From Alsobacter sp045348435 (lineage in GTDB: Bacteria > Pseudomonadota > Alphaproteobacteria > Rhizobiales > Beijerinckiaceae): a stretch of DNA of 64,000 bases. The translations under genes were made by a program, and so were the position numbers. The notes under the pieces are model-generated. The model did not search any database, was not told the DNA's origin, and saw only the letters and a program-made list of their open reading frames with translations. Numbering within the stretch: the stretch's first letter is position 1; every line of letters starts with the position of its first letter. Of this stretch, positions 1 to 8,467 are shown one piece after another. The DNA is taken from contig NZ_CP157484.1 in NCBI RefSeq assembly GCF_045348435.1, positions 5,084,001 to 5,148,000 of the forward strand. Direction: 5' to 3'.

Positions 1-19
1 GAGGGGCGGTGACGCCGGC

Positions 20-859
20 CTACCCCAGCCGGATCGCCGCCACGCCGCCGAGCGCCACGAGGGCGGCGGTCCAGCGCATCCAGCCCACGGGCTCGCGCAG
101 CCAGACGGCCGCGATCACCACGCCGAAGAAGATCGAGAGTTCGCGCAGGGCCGACACCGCGCCGATCGGGCCATGCGTGAAGCCGTACAGCACCAGCAGG
201 TAGGAGCCGTTGGACATCACGCTCGCCACGGCGCTGAAGGCGAGGTTGCCCTTGTAGGCGCGCCGCAGGCCCGGGCCCTCGAGGGTCAGCAGGGCCGCCA
301 TCGTGATCCCGTTCACGACCGACACCGCGAATCCGTAGACCAGCGGGTCGCCCGTGGCCCGCACGCCCTGCGCGTCGGTGACGACGAAGAGCGCATTGGC
401 GAAGCCCGCCAGGACGGCGAGGCCCACGCCGACCCTGTCGACGCGCTCGCCGCGCCGCGCCGAGGCGGCCAGCAGCAGCACGCCGGTGGAGATGGCCACG
501 ATGCCGGCGAAGGCCGGCGCCGAGACCCGGTCGCCGAAGGCCGCCCAGCCGATCAGGGTGACGCCGAGCGGTGCGACGCCGCGCACCAGCGGATAGCCGA
601 GCGCGAAGGGCGTGCGCCGGAATGTGGCCATCATGGCCCGCATGGTCACGAGGTTGAACGCTGCGCCCAGGCCCAGCCAGACCAGCGCCTTGGGGGGAGG
701 GAGCCCCAGCCAGAGCAGCCCCGGCGTCGTCAGGCACCCGGCGGTGATCACCACGCAGGCGAGCGCCAGCCCCGGCTCGGGCCGGCTGCGCGCCGCGGCG
801 TTCCACAGCGCATGCAAGAGCGCGCTCAGGAGCGCGGCGGCGAAGACGAGCGGCGTCAC
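20..859 (-). CDS. EamA/DMT-family membrane transporter
   Basis: A 279-residue, strongly hydrophobic protein that fits the drug/metabolite transporter superfamily: two EamA repeats of about 130-140 residues, together giving about ten membrane helices. The second repeat ends with the usual pattern FFGVVIAAVWLREP followed by a last helix, typical of inner-membrane metabolite exporters or permeases. The length is normal for the family and the TAG stop lies close to the window edge, so the gene is complete. The substrate cannot be read from sequence. The next gene upstream (the GNAT acetyltransferase) is on the same strand about 100 nt away; co-transcription is possible but not shown. Confidence 0.85.
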   Translation of the reverse strand: MTPLVFAAALLSALLHALWNAAARSRPEPGLALACVVITAGCLTTPGLLWLGLPPPKALVWLGLGAAFNLVTMRAMMATFRRTPFALGYPLVRGVAPLGVTLIGWAAFGDRVSAPAFAGIVAISTGVLLLAASARRGERVDRVGVGLAVLAGFANALFVVTDAQGVRATGDPLVYGFAVSVVNGITMAALLTLEGPGLRRAYKGNLAFSAVASVMSNGSYLLVLYGFTHGPIGAVSALRELSIFFGVVIAAVWLREPVGWMRWTAALVALGGVAAIRLG

Positions 860-962
860 GGGAGAGAGGGCACGGCGGGAATCCGCTGAACGGGGAGGCG
901 GAACGCGCCGGACCGCCAGAATGCCTGCGCGGGCGCGGGCCCGCCAGAGCCGGGCGCGCCGG

Positions 963-1472
963 TCAGTCCAGCATCTTCTGCATGAAGACGAGGTCGAGCC
1001 AGCGGTCGAACTTCCAGCCCACCTCCTTCAGCCGCCCGGTCTCGACGAAGCCGAACTGCCGGTGGAACCGCAGCGAGGCCGTGTTGCCGGCCTCCACCCC
1101 GGCCAGCATCACATGCTTGCCGCAGGCCTTGGCGGCCGTGATCAGCGGCGGCATCAGGCTCTTGCCGACGCCCTTCCCGTGATGGTGCTTGTGCACATAG
1201 ACCGAATGCTCGACCGTGTGGGCGTAGCCGTCCCAGGGGCGGAAATCGCCGAAGCTGGCGAAGCCCAGCACCTCGCCGTCCATGGCGGCGACCAGGAACG
1301 GATAGCCCCTCGCCCGGCGGTCCGCCAGGAGCGCGCGGCGGTTCTCCAGGTCCACCGTGTGGTGGCTCCAGATGGCCGTCGTGTTCAGCACCGCGTCGTT
1401 ATGGATGTCCAGGATCGCCGGCAGGTCGGCCTCGGTGGCGTCCCGGATCGCGATCAGGGCCGAGTAGGGCAT
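963..1472 (-). CDS. GNAT-family N-acetyltransferase
   Basis: A 169-residue protein starting MPYSALIAIRDATEADLPAI. It has the GNAT fold signature of phosphinothricin/methionine-sulfoximine-type acetyltransferases: an early RDATEAD strand, the acetyl-CoA loop HHGKGVGKSLM near residue 105, and a late RFHRQFGFVETGRLKEVG strand and helix. Such enzymes acetylate small amines, often toxic amino-acid analogues, in the cytosol. The frame stays open far upstream (antisense to lepA), but homology begins at this ATG, so I use it. The gene is divergent from lepA across about 126 nt. The exact substrate is inferred only from family resemblance. Confidence 0.85.
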   Translation of the reverse strand: MPYSALIAIRDATEADLPAILDIHNDAVLNTTAIWSHHTVDLENRRALLADRRARGYPFLVAAMDGEVLGFASFGDFRPWDGYAHTVEHSVYVHKHHHGKGVGKSLMPPLITAAKACGKHVMLAGVEAGNTASLRFHRQFGFVETGRLKEVGWKFDRWLDLVFMQKMLD

Positions 1473-1598
1473 GGGCGGGCTCCCTGCAGCGTCAGCGCGA
1501 GCATGCACCCCTCGGTCATGCGGCGGCAAGCGCGGCGAATCGCCTAAAATCCCACGCGAGCCTTGGAAAAGCGCCGGTGCGCTGGTATTGCCGGGCGC

Positions 1599-3404
1599 AT
1601 GAGCGAGCACCCGATTTCCAACATCCGCAATTTCTCCATCGTGGCCCATATCGACCACGGCAAGTCGACGCTGGCGGACAGGCTGATCCAGTCCACCGGG
1701 GGCTTGCAGGAGCGCGAGATGGTCGAGCAGGTGCTCGACAGCATGGACATCGAGCGCGAGCGCGGCATCACCATCAAGGCCCAGACGGTGCGGCTCGACT
1801 ACAAGGCCAAGGATGGGAAAACCTACATCCTGAACCTGATGGACACGCCCGGCCACGTCGACTTCGCCTATGAGGTCAGCCGCTCGCTGGCCGCCTGCGA
1901 GGGCTCGCTCCTGGTGGTGGACGCCTCCCAGGGCGTGGAGGCGCAGACGCTCGCCAACGTCTACCATGCGCTCGACGCCAACCACGAGATCGTGCCCGTC
2001 CTCAACAAGATCGACCTGCCGGCCGCCGAGCCCGAGCGCATCAAGGCGCAGATCGAGGAGGTCATCGGCCTCGACGCCTCCGAGGCCGTGCCGATCTCGG
2101 CCAAGACGGGCCTCGGCATCGACCTCGTGCTGGAGGCCATCGTCACCAAGCTGCCGCCCCCTAAGGGCGACGAGACCGCGCCCCTGAAGGCGCTGCTGGT
2201 CGACAGCTGGTATGACGCCTATCTCGGCGTCGTCGTGCTGGTGCGCGTCATCGACGGCGTGCTCAAGAAGGGCGCGGACATCACCATGATGGGGGCCGCC
2301 GCCCGCTACTCGGTCGATCGCATCGGCGTGTTCAAGCCCAAGATGACCGACCAGGCCGAGCTCGGACCCGGCGAGATCGGCTTCATCACGGCGCAGATCA
2401 AGCAGGTGGCCGACACCCGCGTGGGCGACACCATCACGGAGACGCGCCGCCAGACCGCCTCGGCCCTGCCGGGCTTCAAGCCCGCCCAGCCGGTGGTGTT
2501 CTGCGGCCTGTTCCCGGTCGACGCCGCCGACTTCGAGGACCTGCGCGCCGCCATGGGCCGCCTGCGGCTCAACGACGCCAGCTTCTCCTATGAAATGGAG
2601 AGCTCGGCCGCGCTCGGCTTCGGCTTCCGCTGCGGCTTCCTGGGCCTGCTCCACCTGGAGATCATCCAGGAGCGGCTGGAGCGCGAGTTCAACCTCGACC
2701 TCATCGCCACCGCACCCTCCGTGATCTACAAGCTCGCGCTGCGCGATGGCGAGCATGTCGAACTGCATAACCCGGCCGACATGCCGGACATCATGAAGAT
2801 CGAGGAGATCCAGGAGCCCTGGATCCGCGCCACCATCCTGACCCCCGACGAATATCTCGGCAGCATCCTCAAGCTCTGCCAGGACCGGCGCGGCACGCAG
2901 GTCGACCTCAACTATGTCGGCAAGCGCGCCATGGTGATCTACGACCTGCCGCTCAACGAGGTGGTGTTCGACTTCTACGACCGGCTGAAGTCGATTTCGA
3001 AGGGCTATGCGTCCTTCGACTACAACATCACCGACTACAAGGCCGGCGACCTCGTGAAAATGTCGATCCTGGTCAACGCCGAGCCGGTGGATGCCCTGTC
3101 GATGCTGGTGCATCGCACCCGCGCCGAAATGCGCGGCCGGGCCATGTGCGAGAAGCTCAAGGAGCTGATTCCGCAGCACCTGTTCCAGATCCCGATCCAG
3201 GCCGCCATCGGCGGCAAGATCATCGCCCGCGAGACCATCTCGGCCCTGCGCAAGGATGTCACCGCCAAGTGCTATGGCGGCGACGTCTCGCGCAAGCGCA
3301 AGCTCCTCGACAAGCAGAAGGAGGGCAAGAAGCGCATGCGCCAGTTCGGCCGCGTCGAGATCCCGCAGGAAGCCTTCATCGCCGCCCTGAAAATGGACAG
3401 CTGA
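1599..3404 (+). CDS. lepA: Elongation factor 4 (back-translocating GTPase LepA)
   Basis: A 601-residue translational GTPase, the normal length for LepA/EF4, which acts on the ribosome (back-translocation or subunit biogenesis). The N-terminus ISNIRNFSIVAHIDHGKS carries the G1 loop at about residues 16-23, then G2 in RERGITIKAQ, G3 DTPGH and G4 NKIDLP. The C-terminal LepA-specific domain ends GKKRMRQFGRVEIPQEAF. I chose the ATG at 1599 because alignment to the family starts there; an in-frame upstream extension (from 1563) is not conserved in type. No strong Shine-Dalgarno sequence precedes it. Transcribed divergently from the GNAT gene. Confidence 0.97.
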   Translation: MSEHPISNIRNFSIVAHIDHGKSTLADRLIQSTGGLQEREMVEQVLDSMDIERERGITIKAQTVRLDYKAKDGKTYILNLMDTPGHVDFAYEVSRSLAACEGSLLVVDASQGVEAQTLANVYHALDANHEIVPVLNKIDLPAAEPERIKAQIEEVIGLDASEAVPISAKTGLGIDLVLEAIVTKLPPPKGDETAPLKALLVDSWYDAYLGVVVLVRVIDGVLKKGADITMMGAAARYSVDRIGVFKPKMTDQAELGPGEIGFITAQIKQVADTRVGDTITETRRQTASALPGFKPAQPVVFCGLFPVDAADFEDLRAAMGRLRLNDASFSYEMESSAALGFGFRCGFLGLLHLEIIQERLEREFNLDLIATAPSVIYKLALRDGEHVELHNPADMPDIMKIEEIQEPWIRATILTPDEYLGSILKLCQDRRGTQVDLNYVGKRAMVIYDLPLNEVVFDFYDRLKSISKGYASFDYNITDYKAGDLVKMSILVNAEPVDALSMLVHRTRAEMRGRAMCEKLKELIPQHLFQIPIQAAIGGKIIARETISALRKDVTAKCYGGDVSRKRKLLDKQKEGKKRMRQFGRVEIPQEAFIAALKMDS

Positions 3405-3446
3405 GGTTCAGCCGTTCTACCAGGCGGCCGCTCCGGGCCCCAGGGC

Positions 3447-3462
3447 TGAAGAGCGCTCTTCA
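3447..3462. repeat. 16-bp perfect palindrome between lepA and a LysR gene
   Basis: TGAAGAGCGCTCTTCA reads identically on both strands. It lies 43 nt after the lepA stop and about 120 nt before the LysR-type gene. There is no T-run after it, so it does not look like an intrinsic terminator. It could be an operator for a dimeric regulator, perhaps the adjacent LysR protein, but this is inference from position and symmetry only. Confidence 0.4.
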
Positions 3463-3582
3463 ATTCTGCTGAGCTGCGCCGGGGCGTGGCCGGAGCGATC
3501 CTGCGGTGATGAACGCACGCCGCCCGCCTCCCGCGTCGATCGACGTCGTGACGCCGACCGCAAGGCCCTTTAGCCTTTTACG

Positions 3583-4527
3583 ATGGATTCTCGGACTGAT
3601 CCGCCCGCCGCCCCGGAACGCCTCACCTCTCAAAGGCCGCGATCCGCCGCCCCCTCCTGGGACGATCTGCGCATCTTCCTGGCCGTGGCTTCTCATGGAT
3701 CGATGAGCCGCGCCGCGTTGGCCCTGCAGCTCAGCCAGCCCACGGTGGCGCGGCGCGTGACCGCCCTGGAGGACTCGCTGGGGGTGACGTTGATCGAGCG
3801 CGGGGTGAACGCCATCCGCTTGAGTGAGGCCGGAGCGGCCGTTCTGGAAGCCGCGTCAGGCATGGCGGAGGGGGCCAGCGCGGCCGTCCAGACCGCCGAA
3901 GCCTACCGAATGGATGTCGGAGCGTCGGTTCGCATCACCGCGACCGCATCCGTCACGCTGTTCCTGTCGCAGCACGCCCCCGAGCTCAGCCGTGCGGCGG
4001 CTCCGCACCAGATTGCGTTCCTGCCCACGCGGCGAAAGCTCAACCTGGCGACCGGCGAAGCGGACATCGCCTTGCGGATGAGGAGCTTGCCGGAAGAGCC
4101 CGACCTGTTCGTGCGCCGCATCGCGCTGATCGCCTTCGCGCTCTATGCCCGCAGCGATGATCCGACTGCGCCGGTGATCGCGCCGCCCGAAGACCCGCAT
4201 CTGTCCATGCAGGCGGCCTATCTGGAGCGCCTGCGCGGCCAACGGCCCGTCGCGGCCCGGATCGGCGACATGCCCATGCGGCGCCAGGCTATCCTGGCCG
4301 GACTGGGAGCCGGCGTGCTCCCCTGCTGGCTGGGCGACAGCGATCCCGATCTCATCCGGATCAGCCCGCCCGGCGACGTCTGGTCGGAGGACCTCTTTCT
4401 GGTGACGCATCATCTCGCCAGGCGGCGGCCTGTCATAGGGACAATCGCCGACGCTCTTGCGGCGTTGTTCAAGGCTCAGGCGGCGTTGCTGGCCGGCGAA
4501 GCGCGAACGCGGCCAGCCGCTCCCTGA
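3583..4527 (+). CDS. LysR-family transcriptional regulator
   Basis: A 314-residue LysR-type regulator. The winged helix-turn-helix sits at about residues 25-85 (SWDDLRIFLAVASHGSMSRA, then QLSQPTVARRVTALE), followed by a substrate-binding domain resembling that of AmpR/GcvA-like members. The N-terminus has a 25-residue proline-rich extension before the HTH, and no good Shine-Dalgarno sequence precedes the ATG, so the start may be a little downstream. The 3' end overlaps the 3' end of the convergent vsr gene by 59 bp. The nearest possible target is unknown; most LysR proteins act on an adjacent divergent gene, and none is present here. Confidence 0.85.
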   Translation: MDSRTDPPAAPERLTSQRPRSAAPSWDDLRIFLAVASHGSMSRAALALQLSQPTVARRVTALEDSLGVTLIERGVNAIRLSEAGAAVLEAASGMAEGASAAVQTAEAYRMDVGASVRITATASVTLFLSQHAPELSRAAAPHQIAFLPTRRKLNLATGEADIALRMRSLPEEPDLFVRRIALIAFALYARSDDPTAPVIAPPEDPHLSMQAAYLERLRGQRPVAARIGDMPMRRQAILAGLGAGVLPCWLGDSDPDLIRISPPGDVWSEDLFLVTHHLARRRPVIGTIADALAALFKAQAALLAGEARTRPAAP

Positions 4528-4912
4528 GCGCCGCCTCGTCCTTCGTCTCGCACTCCCACACGACGAGGCTGCGCCAGCCGCGGGCGGCGAGCGCGGCGAG
4601 ATTATCGGCGTCGCGGGCGCGGTTGCGGGCGATCTTGGCCTCCCAGTAGTCCCGGTTGGCCTTGGGGACGCGCGCGCCGCGGGCGCAGTCGTGGCCGTGC
4701 CAGAAGCAGCCATGCACGAAGATGGCGGCCTTGCGGCCCACATAGGCGACATCGGGACGGCCGGGAACCTCCCGGCGGTGCAGCCGGTAGCCCGGCGCGA
4801 TCCCGCGCAGCAGGCGCCGCACGAGCAATTCGGGCGTCGTGTCCTTCCCCCGCACCGCCCGCATGATGGCGGAGCGCTCCGCCGAGGGACGCTGCTGCGG
4901 CTTGTCGGTCAT
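4469..4912 (-). CDS. vsr: Very-short-patch-repair endonuclease (Vsr-like)
   Basis: A 147-residue protein with all hallmarks of Vsr mismatch endonucleases: RSAIMRAVRGKDTTPE at the N-terminus, GRPDVAYVGRKAAIFVHGCF around residues 51-70 (catalytic Asp about residue 54 and the HGCFWHGHDC zinc/catalytic segment), and a late WRSLVVWECE strand. Vsr nicks 5' of the T in T:G mismatches that arise when 5-methylcytosine deaminates, starting repair back to C:G. Its ATG overlaps the stop of the upstream cytosine methyltransferase as ATGA, so the pair is translationally coupled: methylator plus repair of its mutagenic by-product. No restriction nuclease gene is next to it. Confidence 0.93.
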   Translation of the reverse strand: MTDKPQQRPSAERSAIMRAVRGKDTTPELLVRRLLRGIAPGYRLHRREVPGRPDVAYVGRKAAIFVHGCFWHGHDCARGARVPKANRDYWEAKIARNRARDADNLAALAARGWRSLVVWECETKDEAALRERLAAFALRRPATPPEP

Positions 4913-6075
4913 TCGGCTGCGATGGCCGGCTGCATCGGCCGGCCGAGACCGAGCAGGGGCTCCAGCAGATGCTCGCGCAGATGCGCCACCACCGGCACGG
5001 CCAGGCCGTCTCCGGCGAGATGGTAGGCGTCGGTGTAGCCCGCCGGCAGCTGATAGCTGTCCGGCAGGCCCATCAGGCGCGCCGCCTCGCGCGCGGAGAG
5101 CAGACGGGAGCGGATCCGCTCGCCCTCGACCAGCAGGATCGTCTGGCGGCTGGACCCGCCCGAAGCGGTCCGCAGGCACCCCGCCACGCCGTCGAAGCGG
5201 ACTTCGGCGCGCTGCGCCCTCGCCCCCGAGCCGTCGGGACGCGTGCGCCGATAGAGCGTTCCCACCACGCGCCGCCCGGCGGCCTGCGCGGCCGCCACCT
5301 TGGCCCGGTGCGCCGGCGTCATCAGGTCGAGCAGGCGCGATGTCTGCTCCGGCGCATGCCATGCGGCGTCGTTGGGCGAGTCCTGCAAGATGTCGGCGAG
5401 GCTCCGGGACCGCGGCCCGGGCTCCGGGAGCCGCCACCAGCGCCAATGCCGCGCCAGGGAGCCCGGGAGCCGCGCCTGCGCCCGCCGGAGCCCGTCGCTG
5501 ACCGTCCAGGCCTGCGGTCCGGGGCCGTGCAGTCCGGCGGCCGCCTCCTCGCGCGCCGCCACGAAGAAGACGCGCGGCCGCGACTGCGGCAGGAAATGGA
5601 CGGCGTCGAGGGTCAGCGCCCCGAACGCATAGCCGAGGCGCTCCAGCGCGCCGCAGAGCGCCTCGAAGTCGGCGCCCCCGCGCGCCGTCAGCGCGCCGCC
5701 GACATTCTCCAGCACCAGGAGCCGGGGCGGGCGGCCGTCGTCCCGCAGTCCCGCCATGAGCGACCAGAAGCCCCAGAACGCTCCGGACCGAGTTCCCCCC
5801 AGCCCCGCGCCGCCGCCGGCGAGCGAAAGGTCCTGGCACGGAAACGACGCCCAGGCGAGGTCGCACGCGGCGCCCGCCGGTCCCGCCGCCGGCAGATCGC
5901 CGGCCGTGAGGTCGTGGATGTCGCCGACGCGCATCTCGGCGCCGCCCCAGTTGGCCCGATAGGCGGCGGCCTTGCGGGGATCGAAATCATTGGCGAAGAG
6001 GCAGCGCCAGCCGGGCCCGAGCCCCGCTCGCGCCATGCCGCCTCCGGCGAAGAATTCATAGAAACTCGGCCCCAT
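4909..6075 (-). CDS. dcm: DNA (cytosine-5) methyltransferase
   Basis: A 388-residue C5 methyltransferase. Motif I is FYEFFAGGGMARAGLG (residues 5-20), motif IV contains the catalytic Cys in SFPCQDLSLAGGG (Cys about 80), motif VI is LENVGG (about 122-127), motif VIII is the RPRVFFVA strand, and motif X is GDGLAVPVVAHL near the C-terminus, with a variable target-recognition region before it. The ATG at 6075 was chosen because motif I starts four residues later; upstream in-frame sequence lacks family similarity. The stop overlaps the vsr start (ATGA). No endonuclease partner is present, so it is an orphan methyltransferase with Vsr or the remnant of an R-M locus. The recognition sequence is unknown. 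Confidence 0.95.
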   Translation of the reverse strand: MGPSFYEFFAGGGMARAGLGPGWRCLFANDFDPRKAAAYRANWGGAEMRVGDIHDLTAGDLPAAGPAGAACDLAWASFPCQDLSLAGGGAGLGGTRSGAFWGFWSLMAGLRDDGRPPRLLVLENVGGALTARGGADFEALCGALERLGYAFGALTLDAVHFLPQSRPRVFFVAAREEAAAGLHGPGPQAWTVSDGLRRAQARLPGSLARHWRWWRLPEPGPRSRSLADILQDSPNDAAWHAPEQTSRLLDLMTPAHRAKVAAAQAAGRRVVGTLYRRTRPDGSGARAQRAEVRFDGVAGCLRTASGGSSRQTILLVEGERIRSRLLSAREAARLMGLPDSYQLPAGYTDAYHLAGDGLAVPVVAHLREHLLEPLLGLGRPMQPAIAAE

Positions 6076-6381
6076 CGCGCCCGAGACTAGGTATCGGGCG
6101 TGAGTCTGTCGAGGCGGCCGAAGTCTCGGACCGGGAAAGCCATCGCGCGGGTCCGCTCGCCTGACGCTGTTCTGCTTCGGCTCGCGGCGAGGATGCGGAA
6201 ACAGCAAAAACGCAACCGCCCCACGCGGTTCAAAAAACACGAGGCGGCGGACTTTGTTCCGCGCCCCGCCGCGACCGCTCGCCGCGGCTTGGCGACCCGC
6301 CGCACCCGGATTTCAAAACCGCAATTGTGGGTGAGCAAAAGATAACTTCGCAATCCCAAGCATGCGCGGATCGGTGTTGTG

Positions 6382-6421
6382 AACCTTTTCACGTTGAGCG
6401 TTCAAAAGGTTGCTGTATAAA
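6382..6421 (+). promoter_or_regulatory. Promoter with overlapping inverted repeat before the first RTX gene
   Basis: In the 400-nt gap between the methyltransferase start (6075) and the RTX-type gene (6476) there is a sigma70-like pair TTGAGC (6394-6399) and TATAAA (6416-6421) with 16-nt spacing. An inverted repeat AACCTTTT (6382-6389) / AAAAGGTT (6404-6411) brackets the -35 box, a layout typical of an operator or a structured control site. The sequence from about 6330 to 6475 is clearly AT-richer than the genome around it. The rest of the gap (6076-6330) holds nothing I recognise. Confidence 0.55.
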
Positions 6422-6475
6422 ATTATCAAAAATCTATCAACAACGGCGATTTAACTTCTTTTGACGGGAAAGCAG

Positions 6476-8362
6476 ATGTCAAACAGTGATGTCGTCCGTT
6501 CGCTCTACCGCGCCATCCAGTTCCGCGATCCGCCCGCGGGCGAACTGGCCGACTACGTCGCCAGGCTCGATTCCGGGCAGCTCACCGCGACCGCGGCCCA
6601 GCTCGCGATCCTGCGCGCGCCCTACACGGTCAATTTCGTCGCCCCGGTGGTGCGCGAATACCAGGCCGCCTTCGGCCGGGTGCCGGATCTCGGCGGCCTC
6701 GATTTCTGGGCCGACTCCACCGGCGCGGGTTATGTGGACGTTCTGGAGCTGGCCAAGCTCTTCGTATCGTCGGCGGAGTTCCAGACGCGCTACGGCGCCG
6801 GCACGGACGTCAACAAGGCCTTCCTGGTCTCGCTCTACACCAACGTCCTGGGCCGCGGCCCGGACGAGGCCGGCCTCGCCTACTGGCTCGGCTCCGGCCA
6901 GAGCCAGGCGCAGGTGCTGAACTACTTCGCCCAGTCGGCCGAGTTCACCGCCCAGGCGAGCTCCCACATCGAGGCCTATCTCACCCTGAGCGCCGCCGGG
7001 AAGCCGCCCCTCTCCGGCTCGCTCCTGGCTCTCGAGCCCGCGCCGACTCCGGGCCTGACATTCGCCCTCACGACGGGGCTGGACTCGCTCGTCGGCACGG
7101 CGGGCGTGGACACCTTCACGGCGACAGGCGGGCCGGGGGCGACCTTCACGTCCTTCGACTCCGTGGACGGAGCCGACGGGTCGTCCGACGTCTTGTTCGT
7201 CATGTCCCCGGCTGCGCTGGCTCTGCCCGGTCAAGTCACCGTAAAGAACGTCGAAATCGCCAAGCTCGCCGCCGCCGGGGCGATCAAAGCCGACCTGTCG
7301 ACCTGGGTCGGGCTCCGCGACGTGTCGATCGACCAGTCCGCGAGCGACACCGTGGCCATCACGACGGGCGCCAACGCGACGTCGGTCAGCCTCAGTGGAG
7401 GCAAGGGCGTCACGATCGCCGACGCGGGACCGTCCGCCACGGACGCGCTGGCGCGCGTGTCGCTCGAAGGGGTCAGCGGAAGCGTGACGCTGTCGTCGGA
7501 CCGGCTGACCGCGATTTCGCTCGTGAACTCGCCGGCGGTCGTCACGATCAACAACGCGACCGCGGGGCATGCGCTCCAGATCGAATTGAGCGGCTCGAAT
7601 CCGACCGTGACCGACGTCGCGGCCGAAACAGTCAATTTCGTGACGAGTGCGGGGAGCAATGCGGCCTCACAACTCAGCGTGAAGCTCGTCGACCCCGCCG
7701 TGAAAACGATCAAGGTCACGGGAGATGTCGGGATCAAGTTGGACTTCAGTGCTTCAGAATTAAAGGTATTCGACGCTTCTGGTTTAACAAAAGGTACAAA
7801 TATAGTTAAATTCTCCGGCGCAAATGCAGCGACCATCTTCGGTGGAGCCGGCCAGGACTTTTTTTCGGGATTTGGATCTGGAAATAACGTCGATGGCGGG
7901 GCAGGGAACGACGTGCTGGAGTCTGGATATTATGGTGACACTCTCGTTGGGGGCGAGGGCAACGATGATATCTTGATCAACAGAGGCCTTCACACCGTTT
8001 CAGGCGGCCCCGGCGCGGACCGTTTCTACGTAATGGAGCCCGCATACTTCAAGCAATTCTCCACGATTACGGACGCTTCGTCGGGTGACCGCGTGTGCTT
8101 CGATATAATTACAACCTTCCAAAGCACTGAGATCGTTCTCTCTAAATATACATTTCTGCTGTCGACCGCTCTGGACGCCGTCACGGAGGGAAACGCCACC
8201 AACAAGCTAAGCTGGTTCCGTTTTCAAGGGTCGACCTATGTCGTGCAGGACCGTTCGGCCGCGAATGGATTCGATAGCGCTTTGGACAGGGTGATCGCTC
8301 TCACGGGTTCGATCGACCTGTCGAAAGCCGGTTTCTTCAACGGTGAAATCATTCTCGCGTGA
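6476..8362 (+). CDS. DUF4214-domain RTX-type (hemolysin-like Ca-binding) secreted protein, copy 1
   Basis: A 628-residue protein. Residues about 1-170 form a DUF4214-type domain (SLYRAIQFRDPPAGELADYV; SAEFQTRYG; LYTNVLGRGPDEAGLAYWLG). The middle is a Ser/Thr/Ala/Val-rich beta region, and about residues 455-530 carry RTX-like nonapeptides (GGAGQDFF, DGGAGNDVL, VGGEGNDDI, GGPGADRFY) that bind calcium. There is no Sec signal, so export by a type I system using a C-terminal signal is likely; no such exporter is in the window. The ATG at 6476 is preferred over an in-frame TTG 15 nt upstream. The next gene is a paralogue with almost the same N-terminal third. DNA from about 7740 to 8200 is AT-richer than the rest of the gene, suggesting a mosaic origin. 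Confidence 0.85.
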   Translation: MSNSDVVRSLYRAIQFRDPPAGELADYVARLDSGQLTATAAQLAILRAPYTVNFVAPVVREYQAAFGRVPDLGGLDFWADSTGAGYVDVLELAKLFVSSAEFQTRYGAGTDVNKAFLVSLYTNVLGRGPDEAGLAYWLGSGQSQAQVLNYFAQSAEFTAQASSHIEAYLTLSAAGKPPLSGSLLALEPAPTPGLTFALTTGLDSLVGTAGVDTFTATGGPGATFTSFDSVDGADGSSDVLFVMSPAALALPGQVTVKNVEIAKLAAAGAIKADLSTWVGLRDVSIDQSASDTVAITTGANATSVSLSGGKGVTIADAGPSATDALARVSLEGVSGSVTLSSDRLTAISLVNSPAVVTINNATAGHALQIELSGSNPTVTDVAAETVNFVTSAGSNAASQLSVKLVDPAVKTIKVTGDVGIKLDFSASELKVFDASGLTKGTNIVKFSGANAATIFGGAGQDFFSGFGSGNNVDGGAGNDVLESGYYGDTLVGGEGNDDILINRGLHTVSGGPGADRFYVMEPAYFKQFSTITDASSGDRVCFDIITTFQSTEIVLSKYTFLLSTALDAVTEGNATNKLSWFRFQGSTYVVQDRSAANGFDSALDRVIALTGSIDLSKAGFFNGEIILA

Positions 8363-8467
8363 TGACGCGCAGCATCGGCGCGTCGAGGTCCGTCCCCACC
8401 AGTCCTGACGGCCCGCCGCCCTCGACATTCGGGTTCGCCTGAAAATTTTCGCATAAAGGAGCCTGAA

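Noticed and set aside
963..3179. A 738-codon minus-strand frame that would fuse an extra 569 residues to the GNAT protein
   Set aside because: The extra part is antisense to lepA; the GNAT homology starts at the ATG at 1472.
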